A stretch of DNA of 64,000 bases from Thioclava sp. GXIMD2076. GTDB lineage: Bacteria; Pseudomonadota; Alphaproteobacteria; Rhodobacterales; Rhodobacteraceae. The stretch spans positions 2,097,001 through 2,161,000 of the forward strand of contig NZ_CP149932.1 in NCBI RefSeq assembly GCF_037949795.1, given 5' to 3'. The notes below the pieces were generated by a model. That model was given only the letters and a program-made list of their open reading frames with translations. It made no database searches and had not been told where the DNA came from. The translations under genes and the position numbers were made by a program. Below are positions 55,895 to 64,000 of the stretch, one piece after another; position 1 is the first letter of the stretch; each line of letters opens with the position of its first letter.

Positions 55895-58351
55895 TCAGCT
55901 GGCGGGAACCAATTTGGTGATGCCTGCCGCAGCGGCTCGCGCAAGCGCCGGATCAAGCGACATCGGGATATATTCCCCGCGCCGCCACAACTCCGACAGG
56001 TCGTCATAGTGGCGCGAGAAGGGATGGCCCGACTGACCGGTTGCGGTGATGAAGACAGAGCTGTCCGGATCGGCCAGATCATAGACGCCGCGATAACCTG
56101 CCGCCTGAACATTGGTATAGGGCTCGGGGCCCGTGCCGATGGTCTTGCCGCGCATCAGCGTGAAATCACCGCCCGAGGAGGACTGCCGGATATTGGCGAA
56201 CCAGCCGATCAGGGGCATGTTCTTCAGGACCGGATGATCCTGATGCGCCTCATGCGCATCCCCCCAGCGCCAGCTTTCGATGTTGGGGCCGTATTTCTCC
56301 TTGAGGTCAAGAAGGGCGGCATCAAGCGAGGTTTTGGCGATCTGGGCACAGGTTTCCTGCGTGCCCGACTGGATGATATTGCACCAGTGCGCCGCGCCCT
56401 GACTATTGCGGAAGACGCGCTCGATAAAGAGCGGATCGAGGGCTGTGAACTTGTCGGCCAGTGGACCCAGCTCGTCGCGGATCAGCCGCGATTGCAGCTC
56501 GCGCATCCACGCGGCATAGATCAGTGGCTCGGGAAGATGCTCGGACATCTCGCCATCCCATGCCGCCAGCAGCTCGAGCGCGCGCTGGCGCAGGCGATCG
56601 GGCGTGCCATCGGGAGCAGGTGTGCCGGTATACCACAGATCGGCCCCGACCAGCGGCAGCAGGTTGCGCGCCGCAGGGCTGACGGTGTCGAGCTGGGCCG
56701 ACATGAAGCTCTCGCGCGAATGCACCTCGCGGTCGCTCAACAGTTTCGTCAGACGCTGGATACGCTGGCTATCACCCCAGTCGAAGGTGACATTTGCGGG
56801 AAATTTCGTGTCGGTGACCTTGTTATTGGTGTTCATCACGACGCCATCGGCCGGATTGATCTCGCGCGGGTTGTCGGCATAGGGCAGGCGGCCCGACCAG
56901 CGGTTTTCCGGCAGCCAGCCCGCGGAGGGCATGCGGCCTTCGGTCTGGTTTTGCGGATCGCGCTTGGGGATCGCGCCGATCAGCACCCGCCCGACTTCTT
57001 TCTGGTCGGCGACCACAAGGTTCTGCGCGGGCGTGATATAGTCCTCACCGGCCTTGATCGCGCTCTCGACATCACTCGCACGCATCAGCTTCATCGCCGC
57101 ACTCATCGAGGTGTCATGCGGGTCGAGGGCGGTCCAGTCGACCGACATCACCGATCCCTTCGGCGTCACGGTCCCGAGGTCGAAATGGGTGCCGGGCAGC
57201 ACCGGACCATTATCGGTCGCTCGGAGCGTCAGGGTGATTGGCTGGCTGTCCTTGATCTTCAGGATCGTGCGCTTGGTAGTGAATTTTTTCCAGCCATCGG
57301 GGGTGCGGTAGGTTTCGCGATCGGCAGGGTTTACCTGCTCGACATGAAGGTCCATGTCGTCGACATAGGCGCCAGTGACCCCCCATGCCATATGCTCGTT
57401 ACGCCCTGTGATGATGAGCGGAATGCCCGGAATGGTGCCGCCGATCACGCCGCCACCGGCAAGCTGGAGCCGGGCCAGATACCATAGCGTGGGGGCCGTC
57501 AGCCCCATCTGCGGGTCATTGGCCAGAAGCGATCCGCCCGCGGCAGAACGGTCGGGCGCTGCGGCCCAGGCGTTCGAGCCTGCCTCGAGACCGGCTGCCG
57601 GAAATGGCGAGAGCGGCTCGGGCGCATCCTCCTGTTGCACGGCGCGGGGCACATCGGGGAAGAGCGTGTGGTAATCGGGCAGGGCGCTGCTTGGTGTTCC
57701 GGGCATATCGGGGAGCAGATCGCGAACCCAGGACGGATCGAGCAGCGAGACACGGGCGCGCAGCACCTCACGCGTGAACTGGTTGTTCTGCTCAACGGCC
57801 AGCAGCTTTAGGATCGCCAGCGAGTCCGCAGGCGTCCAGTAGGAGATCGAGTTGTCGAAGAGGAAGAATTCGGGCGCACCACGCCCCATGGCACCCTTGT
57901 TGACCTGCGCGATCCATTGATTGACGCCTGCTGCATACGCCTCGAGTGCGGCCCTGGTCTGGGCATCCTGCGCATCGACCGAGGCGACAGCTGCATCATA
58001 GAGCCCCAGACGCCGCATCAACTCGTCGGTCTTTACCGTGCTCGGCCCGAAAACCTCCGAAAGCCGCCCCTGAACCGTCCGGCGCAGCATCACCATTTGC
58101 CATAGCCGATCCTGCGCATGGGCGAGGCCCAAACCGAAGAACACATCAGGATCGGTCTTGCCGAAGATATGCGGCACATCTTCCGTTGAGCGCACGATTT
58201 CGACCGGCGCGGTGATCCCCGAGACTTTATAGGTTGCATTATAATCGGGCAGGGAGCGCGAGGCAAAATACCAGATCCCGACCGCGCCCAAAACGACTAA
58301 AACAATGACAAAACTGGTCAGTCGCACCATCCAGCGGAAAAGTGAGTACAT
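55895..58351 (-). CDS. Penicillin acylase family protein
   Basis: An N-terminal-nucleophile hydrolase precursor of 818 residues. A membrane anchor at residues 8-30 places it in the periplasm. The alpha part carries E-D-V-P-H-I-F-G near residue 57. Autocleavage should occur before Ser259 in A-G-S-N-A-W, giving the beta subunit. Relatives cleave penicillin, acyl-homoserine lactones or cephalosporin side chains; the substrate is unknown. AHL acylase activity is a possibility. Confidence 0.93.
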   Translation of the reverse strand: MYSLFRWMVRLTSFVIVLVVLGAVGIWYFASRSLPDYNATYKVSGITAPVEIVRSTEDVPHIFGKTDPDVFFGLGLAHAQDRLWQMVMLRRTVQGRLSEVFGPSTVKTDELMRRLGLYDAAVASVDAQDAQTRAALEAYAAGVNQWIAQVNKGAMGRGAPEFFLFDNSISYWTPADSLAILKLLAVEQNNQFTREVLRARVSLLDPSWVRDLLPDMPGTPSSALPDYHTLFPDVPRAVQQEDAPEPLSPFPAAGLEAGSNAWAAAPDRSAAGGSLLANDPQMGLTAPTLWYLARLQLAGGGVIGGTIPGIPLIITGRNEHMAWGVTGAYVDDMDLHVEQVNPADRETYRTPDGWKKFTTKRTILKIKDSQPITLTLRATDNGPVLPGTHFDLGTVTPKGSVMSVDWTALDPHDTSMSAAMKLMRASDVESAIKAGEDYITPAQNLVVADQKEVGRVLIGAIPKRDPQNQTEGRMPSAGWLPENRWSGRLPYADNPREINPADGVVMNTNNKVTDTKFPANVTFDWGDSQRIQRLTKLLSDREVHSRESFMSAQLDTVSPAARNLLPLVGADLWYTGTPAPDGTPDRLRQRALELLAAWDGEMSEHLPEPLIYAAWMRELQSRLIRDELGPLADKFTALDPLFIERVFRNSQGAAHWCNIIQSGTQETCAQIAKTSLDAALLDLKEKYGPNIESWRWGDAHEAHQDHPVLKNMPLIGWFANIRQSSSGGDFTLMRGKTIGTGPEPYTNVQAAGYRGVYDLADPDSSVFITATGQSGHPFSRHYDDLSELWRRGEYIPMSLDPALARAAAAGITKLVPAS

Positions 58352-58493
58352 GAGTGCTCCGGTTGGGTCTGCAAAAGTTGCGCCGGATTTGACCAGCGGG
58401 GGTTGCGGCTTAGTAAGTCAGGTATGACAAAGGATCAACGCGCGTTTGCGCGAGATTGCCAATACTGTGCGAATACTGTGAGGGAGTTTACCG

Positions 58494-59378
58494 ATGACGA
58501 AAATCGCTTTTCTGGGGCTCGGGGTGATGGGCTATCCGATGGCGGCGCATCTGAAGGATGCCGGCCATGAGGTGACTGTTTATAACCGCACGACCGCGAA
58601 GGCCGAGGCCTGGGTTGCCGAACATGGCGGGGCCTTCGGGACAACGCCCGCGGAGGCTGTGAAAGACGCCGAGATCGTGATGACCTGTGTCGGCAATGAC
58701 GATGACCTGCGCATGGTCTGTGCCGGTGAGGATGGCGCGTTCTCGGGGATGTCCTCGGGGGCGATCCTGGTGGATCACACGACCGTTTCGGCGATGGTCA
58801 CGCGCGAGCTTGCGGCGATCGCCAGTGATAAAGGTCTGGGCTTTGTCGATGCGCCAATCTCGGGCGGTCAGGCGGGTGCGGAGAACGGCGTCCTGTCGAT
58901 CATGTGTGGTGGGCCGCAAGAGCAGTTCGATAAGGTTGCGCCGGTGCTTGATGCCTATGCCAAGATCTGTCGTAGACTTGGCGAGAGCGGCGCGGGCCAG
59001 CTGTGTAAATCCGCCAACCAGATCGCGATTGCGGGTGTGGTCCAAGGGCTGTCCGAGGCGCTGCTCTTTGCCGAGAAAGCGGGATTGTCGATCACCGATG
59101 TGGTCGAGGTGATCAGTCAGGGTGCCGCCGGAAGCTGGCAGATGGCGAACCGTTCGGAGACCATGGCCAAGGGCGAATACGCGTTCGGCTTCGCTGTCGA
59201 CTGGATGCGCAAGGATCTCGATATCTGTCTGAATACGGCAGAGGAAATCAAGGCGCCGCTGCCGATGACGGCGCTTGTCGACCAGTTCTACAAGGATGTT
59301 CAGACGATGGGTGGCGGACGCTTGGACACATCCGCTCTGATCGCGCGGCTGCGTAAGCTGTCAGAAAACGCGAACTAA
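58494..59378 (+). CDS. Beta-hydroxyacid dehydrogenase, NAD(P)-dependent
   Basis: A 294-residue enzyme of the 3-hydroxyisobutyrate dehydrogenase family. Rossmann G-L-G-V-M-G-Y-P-M-A at residues 8-17, substrate loop D-A-P-I-S-G-G-Q-A-G at 119-128, catalytic Lys172 in G-A-G-Q-L-C-K-S-A-N-Q. The substrate may be hydroxyisobutyrate, tartronate semialdehyde or succinic semialdehyde. GAGGGAG lies upstream of the ATG. Confidence 0.92.
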   Translation: MTKIAFLGLGVMGYPMAAHLKDAGHEVTVYNRTTAKAEAWVAEHGGAFGTTPAEAVKDAEIVMTCVGNDDDLRMVCAGEDGAFSGMSSGAILVDHTTVSAMVTRELAAIASDKGLGFVDAPISGGQAGAENGVLSIMCGGPQEQFDKVAPVLDAYAKICRRLGESGAGQLCKSANQIAIAGVVQGLSEALLFAEKAGLSITDVVEVISQGAAGSWQMANRSETMAKGEYAFGFAVDWMRKDLDICLNTAEEIKAPLPMTALVDQFYKDVQTMGGGRLDTSALIARLRKLSENAN

Positions 59379-59414
59379 GTGCGGTAAGTGACTGAAAAAC
59401 ATAGGAGTATGCGA

Positions 59415-59469
59415 TACATAATTCGCATTCTTCCTATGCGTATTTTATACCAATAATGCGAATTATGTA
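59415..59469. repeat. 15-bp inverted repeat in AT-rich leader
   Basis: TACATAATTCGCATT (59415-59429) and its exact complement (59455-59469), separated by 25 bases. A second, overlapping dyad (CATAGGA at 59400-59406 with TCCTATG at 59432-59438) competes with it. Both lie in the unusually AT-rich space before rpe. Confidence 0.7.
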
Positions 59470-59586
59470 AAATATTGTGTCATTCATCCGATTATCAGTG
59501 CCTATTTTATGCAATGTAGACTGGACCCGACGCGGATGAGCGACTAAACGGACGCCAAATCTCCTTAGCATGCAGGACGCCAAGCA

Positions 59587-60282
59587 ATGAGCTTTGATCG
59601 CAGCATTAAGATCGCGCCTTCTATTCTTTCTGCCGATTTCGCCGATTTCGGACGCGAGATCCGGGCCATCGAGGCCCAGGGCGCCGATTGGGTCCATGTC
59701 GATGTCATGGACGGTCATTTCGTGCCCAACCTGACCTTCGGGCCGCCGCTGTGCAAAGCGATCCGTCCGCATATCAAGACGGTCATGGATGTCCATCTGA
59801 TGATCTCGCCGGTCGACCAGTATATCGACGCCTATGCCGATGCTGGCGCCGATGTCATCACGGCGCATCTCGAGGCCGGTCCGCACATCCACCGCACGCT
59901 GCAAGCGATCCGTGGTGCTGGCTGCAAGGCCGGTCTGGCGCTCAATCCCGGCACCGGTATCGAGCAGATCGACTATCTTCTCGACCAGGTCGATCTGATC
60001 TGCGTGATGACTGTGAACCCCGGTTTCGGCGGACAGAAATTCATCCATAGCCAGATCGACAAGGTCCGCAAGCTGCGTGCGATGATCGGCGATCGTCCGA
60101 TCCATATCGAGATCGATGGCGGCATCACACCCGAGACCGCACCGCTGATGGCCGAGGCTGGCGCGGATGTTCTGGTCGCGGGTTCGGCCGTGTTCAAAGG
60201 TGGCTCGGTCGAGCAGCCCGAGGCCTATGGAGCGAATATCGCTGCCATCCGCGCCGCCGCCGAAGCCGCGCGTGTGAAGTAA
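59587..60282 (+). CDS. rpe: Ribulose-phosphate 3-epimerase
   Basis: TIM-barrel enzyme of 231 residues linking ribulose 5-phosphate and xylulose 5-phosphate in the pentose phosphate and Calvin cycles. L-S-A-D-F near residue 13, V-D-V-M-D-G-H-F-V-P near residue 35, M-T-V-N-P-G-F-G-G-Q near residue 142 and the E-I-D-G-G-I motif. The gph gene follows within 5 bases. Confidence 0.96.
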   Translation: MSFDRSIKIAPSILSADFADFGREIRAIEAQGADWVHVDVMDGHFVPNLTFGPPLCKAIRPHIKTVMDVHLMISPVDQYIDAYADAGADVITAHLEAGPHIHRTLQAIRGAGCKAGLALNPGTGIEQIDYLLDQVDLICVMTVNPGFGGQKFIHSQIDKVRKLRAMIGDRPIHIEIDGGITPETAPLMAEAGADVLVAGSAVFKGGSVEQPEAYGANIAAIRAAAEAARVK

Positions 60283-60286
60283 GATT

Positions 60287-60976
60287 ATGGCCGCCGCGAT
60301 GACATCGGTATGTTCCGTGATCTTCGATCTCGACGGGACGCTCGTTGACAGCGCGGCGGCCATCCAGCTGGCGCTGAATCATGCACTGAGCCTGCACGGG
60401 TTGCCCGTATTGCCGCTGGATGTGGTGCGCGGCTTTATCGGCCGTGGTGTCCCGCATCTCATGGACTGTGTCGGCAGGCAGAACGGCATGGATCCGTCTT
60501 CCGCGCAATTCATCTCGGTTTCCAACGCTTTTTCAGCGCGTTACGCGCGCCAGCAGCATGGAAATCTTCTCTTTGACGGCGTGATCGAGGCTCTGCAGGA
60601 TCTGCAGGAAAGCAATGTTGCACTGGGGCTTTGCACGAACAAGCCGTTGGATGCTGCTAGAACAGTTCTGCAACATACTGGAATTGATGCGTTTTTCAGC
60701 GTGGTTGTAGCGGGTGACAGCCTGCCCACGCGCAAACCCGACCCCGAGATGCTCTGGGCGGCGCGCGATCGCATGGGCCCTGCGCCATGTCTTTATGTGG
60801 GCGACTCGGAGGTGGATGCAGAAGCCGCCCATGCAGCGGGCATTCCGTTCCTGCTTTACACCCGCGGATACAGGAAGATGGCGGCCGAGGAGCTTGCTCC
60901 GTGGCGGGTCTTTGATGATTTTGGTGCTCTCGGTAGCCTTGTCGGATGTTTCGTGAAGGAAATGCCGCAGGCTTGA
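60287..60976 (+). CDS. gph: Phosphoglycolate phosphatase (Gph)
   Basis: A HAD-superfamily phosphatase of 229 residues. Motif I F-D-L-D-G-T-L-V-D-S near residue 12 with both Asp residues, T-N-K-P in motif II, K in R-K-P-D-P-E and D-S-E-V-D in motif III. Adjacent to rpe, as in many cbb or pentose-phosphate clusters; removes phosphoglycolate. A second ATG 12 bases in is also possible. Confidence 0.9.
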   Translation: MAAAMTSVCSVIFDLDGTLVDSAAAIQLALNHALSLHGLPVLPLDVVRGFIGRGVPHLMDCVGRQNGMDPSSAQFISVSNAFSARYARQQHGNLLFDGVIEALQDLQESNVALGLCTNKPLDAARTVLQHTGIDAFFSVVVAGDSLPTRKPDPEMLWAARDRMGPAPCLYVGDSEVDAEAAHAAGIPFLLYTRGYRKMAAEELAPWRVFDDFGALGSLVGCFVKEMPQA

Positions 60977-61057
60977 GCATTAGCCTCTTGCGGCCACCCT
61001 GCCCTATGCGCTCTATGATCTCCGACTAAAACCGGTTTGCCGGAAAAGGAGTATAGA

Positions 61058-61489
61058 ATGGATATCCGTCCGCTTTCACCCGAATTTGCCGTGGCCCCGC
61101 AGATCATGCCTGAAGATGTGGCTCTGCTGGCCGAGCAAGGGTTCAAGACCCTCATCATTAACCGTCCCGATGAGGAAAATCCGCCAGAGCTTTCGCATGA
61201 GGTTTTTGCTAAAGCTGCGGAAGAAAACGGGATGGTGGCGCATTATCTTCCCTTCTATCCCGGCGATATGACGCCCGAACTGGTTGGCGCGTTCGAGGGC
61301 TGTCTTGATGTGGCGGAGAAGCCCTGTTTTGCCTATTGCCGTTCGGGCACACGCAGCTCGCATCTCTGGGCAATGGCGCAGGCTGGCAAGATGGATGTGG
61401 CCGAGATCATCGCCGCTGCTGAAAAAGCAGGTTACGATCACCGCCCTATGGCGGGCCTTCTGGCGGCCTATGCAGAACAAAAAGCATAA
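61058..61489 (+). CDS. DUF442/Blh-like phosphatase or sulfur transferase
   Basis: A 143-residue protein. The P-loop-like F-A-Y-C94-R-S-G-T-R near residue 94 and the N-terminal I-N-R-P-D-E-E near residue 35 fit the TIGR01244/DUF442 family, related to protein tyrosine phosphatases and rhodaneses. Family members are linked to beta-lactamase-like hydrolases and sulfide metabolism. The ATG at 61058 has AAGGAG upstream; the frame opens earlier at 61037. Confidence 0.88.
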   Translation: MDIRPLSPEFAVAPQIMPEDVALLAEQGFKTLIINRPDEENPPELSHEVFAKAAEENGMVAHYLPFYPGDMTPELVGAFEGCLDVAEKPCFAYCRSGTRSSHLWAMAQAGKMDVAEIIAAAEKAGYDHRPMAGLLAAYAEQKA

Positions 61490-61594
61490 GCTTGCTTTGC
61501 TTCCGCAATTTATGATAAAGGTCAACGGCTGTTGAGGTATTGATATTATGCGCCCTTGCCGAGTATTTCCTAATGGAACTCTTGGTAATGGCGT

Positions 61595-62389
61595 ATGCTT
61601 GAATATATCGAAACACTGTTGAGCCTGACATCGGTTGAAGAGATCTGGGCGCATCATTGCCAGTTCATGGAGGGGTATGGTTTCGATCGGCTGCTCTATG
61701 GCTATACGCGGTTCCAGTCGCGCCCCAATCTTTTGGATCTCGATGAAACGGTGATCCTGTCCAACCATGATAAAGACTATATCAAGGCTCTGATCGGCGG
61801 GAAACTCTATATCAACGCGCCGATGGTGCAATGGGCCTGGTCCAATGAGGGCTGGGAATCCTGGGGCCTTGTCGGTCAGAAGCTCGCATCGGGGATGCTC
61901 GATGCGGCCTCTCTCAAGGTGCTCGAGCTGAACCGCAGCTACGGTATCACCGCAGGGATCTCGATCGGCTTCCAGCAATCGACCTCGCGGGCCAGAGGCG
62001 GTATCGGCCTATGCGCGCGCAGGGATCTTTCCCAGTGCGAGGTCGATGCAATCTGGGCCGAGCATCAGCGCACCCTTCTGGTGGCCTGTCAGCTCATGCA
62101 TATGCGGCTATCCGGCCTGCCCTATATTCCACCGAAGCGTCACCTGTCTCCGCGCCAACGCGAAACACTGGAATGGATTGCTGATGGCAAGACCGTCATG
62201 GATGTCGCGATGCTGATGGGGCTGACCAGCACCACGATCGAGAAACACCTGCGTCTGGCGCGCGAGGCTCTCAATGTCGAGACGACTGCACAAGCCGTGC
62301 TCAAAGCTGCAGTCATGAACCAGATCTTCCAGCCTACGCCGGAGCCTGTTCTGGAAAACCCGCTGCATCACTCCAGTCCGAGAGCCTGA
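61595..62389 (+). CDS. LuxR family regulator, orphan (solo)
   Basis: A 264-residue regulator: N-terminal autoinducer-binding-like domain (about 10-170) and a C-terminal LuxR HTH (L-S-P-R-Q-R-E-T-L-E-W-I-A-D-G-K-T, then L-M-G-L-T-S-T-T-I-E-K-H-L). No luxI gene occurs in the window. The ligand-pocket Asp of the D-P motif appears as Ala (Y-I-N-A-P), and the Trp motifs are unusual. The start has no strong ribosome-binding site. Confidence 0.88.
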   Translation: MLEYIETLLSLTSVEEIWAHHCQFMEGYGFDRLLYGYTRFQSRPNLLDLDETVILSNHDKDYIKALIGGKLYINAPMVQWAWSNEGWESWGLVGQKLASGMLDAASLKVLELNRSYGITAGISIGFQQSTSRARGGIGLCARRDLSQCEVDAIWAEHQRTLLVACQLMHMRLSGLPYIPPKRHLSPRQRETLEWIADGKTVMDVAMLMGLTSTTIEKHLRLAREALNVETTAQAVLKAAVMNQIFQPTPEPVLENPLHHSSPRA

Positions 62390-62570
62390 CCACAACCTTC
62401 CGACATTTGTGAAAGCCACACAAGGTATGGATTTCCTTACTTCTCAAACTATGTAAATTTACGTTTTAATATCCGTGTTCCGTGAGTGGTGGCTTTGGCC
62501 AGGAACATGGAATCGGGGGTCGGCGATTATTTATCCGCTATATCCAAGGTTCTGTCCGGTTTACCGGTTA

Positions 62571-62607
62571 GGTCTGGCATACGCATTTTCGTATGTCAGG
62601 CCTTTTT
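62571..62607 (+). terminator. Strong Rho-independent terminator
   Basis: A 13-bp stem (62571-62583 with 62590-62602, two G-U pairs), 6-base loop and TTTTT tail on the plus strand, 180 bases beyond the LuxR stop codon. Confidence 0.85.
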
Positions 62608-62697
62608 AATTTGCGCGACTTGTTGGAGCTTCAGAGCGCCGCCGGCGTCCCAACCGCAGTCCATGTAGCTCCGGCCCGCCCTGCCCCCGTTCCAAAG

Positions 62698-62724
62698 CAA
62701 AACGAGCGCCCTTGCGGACGCTCG
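62698..62724 (-). terminator. Terminator of the rpsB-tsf operon
   Basis: A 9-bp stem (62703-62711 with 62716-62724) with a GCAA tetraloop; on the minus strand it is followed by TTTTG. It ends the tsf transcript 27 bases past the stop. Confidence 0.85.
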
Positions 62725-62750
62725 CTTCAAAGACATACCGATCGGAAAGA

Positions 62751-63629
62751 TCAGTTGCCAGCAGCGGTCTTGGCGACTTCTGCAGCGAAATCTTCTTTTT
62801 CTTTCTCGATACCTTCGCCGACTTCAACGCGGGCGAATGCAACGATCTCGACCCCTGCGTCCTTGGCCGCCTGGCCAACGGTCAGATCGGGGTTGATAAC
62901 GAAGGCTTGGTTCACAAGGGTGACTTCCTGCAGGAACTTCTGCATCCGGCCAACGATCATTTTCTCGATCACGGCTTCGGGCTTGCCCGACTCGCGTGCG
63001 ATATCGATCTGGACCTGCTTCTCTTTCTCGACGATTGCCGGATCGAGATCAGCTTCCGACAGCGAGGCCGGGTTGGTCGCAGCGATATGCATCGCGATTT
63101 GCTTGCCGATAGTCTCGTTGGAACCTTTCAGCGCAACCAGAACACCGATCTTGCCCATGCCTTCTGCAGCGGCATTATGGACATAGGAGACAACGGTCTC
63201 GCCTTCCACGGCAACCATACGGCGCAGGGTCATGTTCTCGCCGATTTTCGCGATCGCGTCGGTGAGGACTTCCGAAACCGGCTTGCCGTCGACGGGTGCG
63301 TTGTTCAGCTCTTCGGTGGTGTTCACGCCCAGAGCAGCGGTCGCGATCTTCGAGACCATACCTTGGAATTCGGCGTTCTTACCAACGAAGTCGGTTTCCG
63401 AGTTCACTTCGACAGCAACACCTTTGCCGCCTTCGACAGCCACGGCCACGAGGCCTTCAGCTGCAACACGGCCGGATTTCTTCGCTGCTTTCGCGAGGCC
63501 TTTGGTGCGCAGCCAGTCTACGGCTGCTTCCATATCGCCATCGGTTTCGGTCAGCGCTTTTTTCGCGTCCATCATGCCTGCGCCGGTGCTTTCGCGCAGT
63601 TCTTTCACCATTGCTGCGGTGATCGCCAT
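62751..63629 (-). CDS. tsf: Elongation factor Ts
   Basis: Nucleotide exchange factor for EF-Tu, 292 residues. UBA-like N-terminus with [19 protein letters not shown] near residue 8, then N-S-E-T-D-F-V and the two repeats of the core. The ATG at 63629 has AGGAG seven bases before it; the frame is open to 63647. Downstream of rpsB, the usual order. Confidence 0.97.
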   Translation of the reverse strand: MAITAAMVKELRESTGAGMMDAKKALTETDGDMEAAVDWLRTKGLAKAAKKSGRVAAEGLVAVAVEGGKGVAVEVNSETDFVGKNAEFQGMVSKIATAALGVNTTEELNNAPVDGKPVSEVLTDAIAKIGENMTLRRMVAVEGETVVSYVHNAAAEGMGKIGVLVALKGSNETIGKQIAMHIAATNPASLSEADLDPAIVEKEKQVQIDIARESGKPEAVIEKMIVGRMQKFLQEVTLVNQAFVINPDLTVGQAAKDAGVEIVAFARVEVGEGIEKEKEDFAAEVAKTAAGN

Positions 63630-63655
63630 GCTCGGATCTCCTGTCAAATGTAATT

Positions 63656-63678
63656 GGGAGGGGTCTTAGTCCCCTCCC
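63656..63678 (-). other. Hairpin between rpsB and tsf
   Basis: An 8-bp stem (63656-63663 with 63671-63678) with a 7-base loop and no T tail. Possibly an mRNA stability or read-through element in the rpsB-tsf space. Confidence 0.5.
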
Positions 63679-63704
63679 GTGTCATTGGGATGACGGTGAA
63701 GCGA

Positions 63705-64000
63705 TTATGCTTCTTCAGCCTCGACGGCTTCTTCAACCGGTGCGTCTTCCAGAGCGCCGAGGTCAACGCCGGCTGCGCCCATCTGGGCGGTCATGCCGTC
63801 GAGCGCTGCGCGCGAGACCAGATCGCAATAGAGCGAGATGGCGCGTGCGGCGTCGTCGTTGCCCGGGATCACATAGTCCACGCCTTTGGGCGAGCAGTTG
63901 GTATCGACAACAGCCACAACCGGGATACCCAGTTTATTAGCTTCTGCGATGGCCAGATCTTCTTTCTTGACGTCGATGACGAACAGAAGGTCCGGGAGGC
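63705..64000 (-). CDS. rpsB: 30S ribosomal protein S2, 3' part
   Basis: The C-terminal 97 residues of S2, cut by the window edge. [49 protein letters not shown] are near-universal S2 sequences. The tail is acidic (E-E-A-V-E-A-E-E-A). First gene of the rpsB-tsf operon. Confidence 0.97.
   Translation of the reverse strand, partial: LPDLLFVIDVKKEDLAIAEANKLGIPVVAVVDTNCSPKGVDYVIPGNDDAARAISLYCDLVSRAALDGMTAQMGAAGVDLGALEDAPVEEAVEAEEA

Larger units (their letters stand above)
62390..62750. other. Intergenic region with a strong plus-strand terminator
   Basis: About 360 bp between convergent luxR and tsf. It has AT-rich DNA at about 62430-62475, which could hold a promoter, then a hairpin at 62510-62570 and a strong terminator at 62571-62607. 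This layout fits a small RNA of roughly 100-150 nt but does not prove it; the terminator may simply end the LuxR gene. Confidence 0.45.

Noticed and set aside
55871..57487. Plus-strand frame of 538 codons opposite the acylase gene
   Set aside because: Shadow frame of the penicillin-acylase gene, overlapping the terminator at its start, without a ribosome-binding site.

Overview
The window looks like chromosomal DNA of an alphaproteobacterium of the Rhodobacteraceae/Paracoccaceae group (Rhodobacter, Thioclava or Paracoccus-like). The base composition is GC-rich. The gene order dusB(nifR3)-ntrB-ntrC-ntrY-ntrX-trkA-trkH-hfq-hflX is typical of that family. The group is also suggested by a fused ispDF, a class II DAHP synthase, a COQ10/RatA-type protein and a secD-secF-Mth938-ccmABCDG string. 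The genus is an inference; no rRNA or tRNA gene was found to anchor it.

Layout. 1-0.9 kb: a hypothetical gene and an ABM-fold monooxygenase. 1-6.5 kb (minus strand): a branched-chain amino-acid ABC importer (binding protein, livG, livF, a small exported protein, livH, livM). 6.7-12.9 kb: a GlxA-type AraC regulator, class II DAHP synthase, a PAS protein, gmk, a gamma-carbonic-anhydrase-like protein and a pseudo-receiver. 13-17.3 kb: a soluble sensor kinase, pgm and an M29 aminopeptidase. 17.4-21.6 kb: a Hint-domain protein, an NTF2-like protein, and a LysR regulator divergent from an aldo/keto reductase. 21.7-25.4 kb: an ECF sigma factor with its NrsF-type anti-sigma, divergent from a bufferin (copper-metallophore RiPP) operon. 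25.5-31.3 kb: a membrane protein, dusA, a TauE/SafE exporter, mazG and a pair of paralogous unknowns. 31.7-37.9 kb: yajC-secD-secF and ccmABCDG. 38-43.7 kb: grxB, hpt with a translationally coupled mini-gene that is easy to miss, a RatA/COQ10 protein, amtB, and ispDF-pgpA-cinA. 43.9-55.8 kb: the nitrogen regulatory, potassium uptake and Hfq/HflX cluster. 55.9-64 kb: a penicillin-acylase-family enzyme, a beta-hydroxyacid dehydrogenase, rpe, gph, a DUF442 phosphatase, a LuxR solo, tsf and the 3' part of rpsB.

The most interesting locus is the bufferin operon. Its divergent sigma-factor gene and the bufA promoter region carry the same 11-bp GCTGTAACATC box, each followed 17 nt later by CGAA or CGTA. 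This predicts that the sigma factor controls both itself and the metallophore operon. Other observations are NtrC and NtrX proteins without a GAFTGA loop, a LuxR solo whose ligand-binding Asp appears to be Ala, a pseudo-receiver divergent from an orphan kinase, and several strong dyads in non-coding DNA. No CRISPR array, insertion sequence or prophage was seen. Most long frames on the opposite strand of these genes are GC-driven shadows. Coordinates were read by eye; all family assignments are from motif recognition, not from a search.
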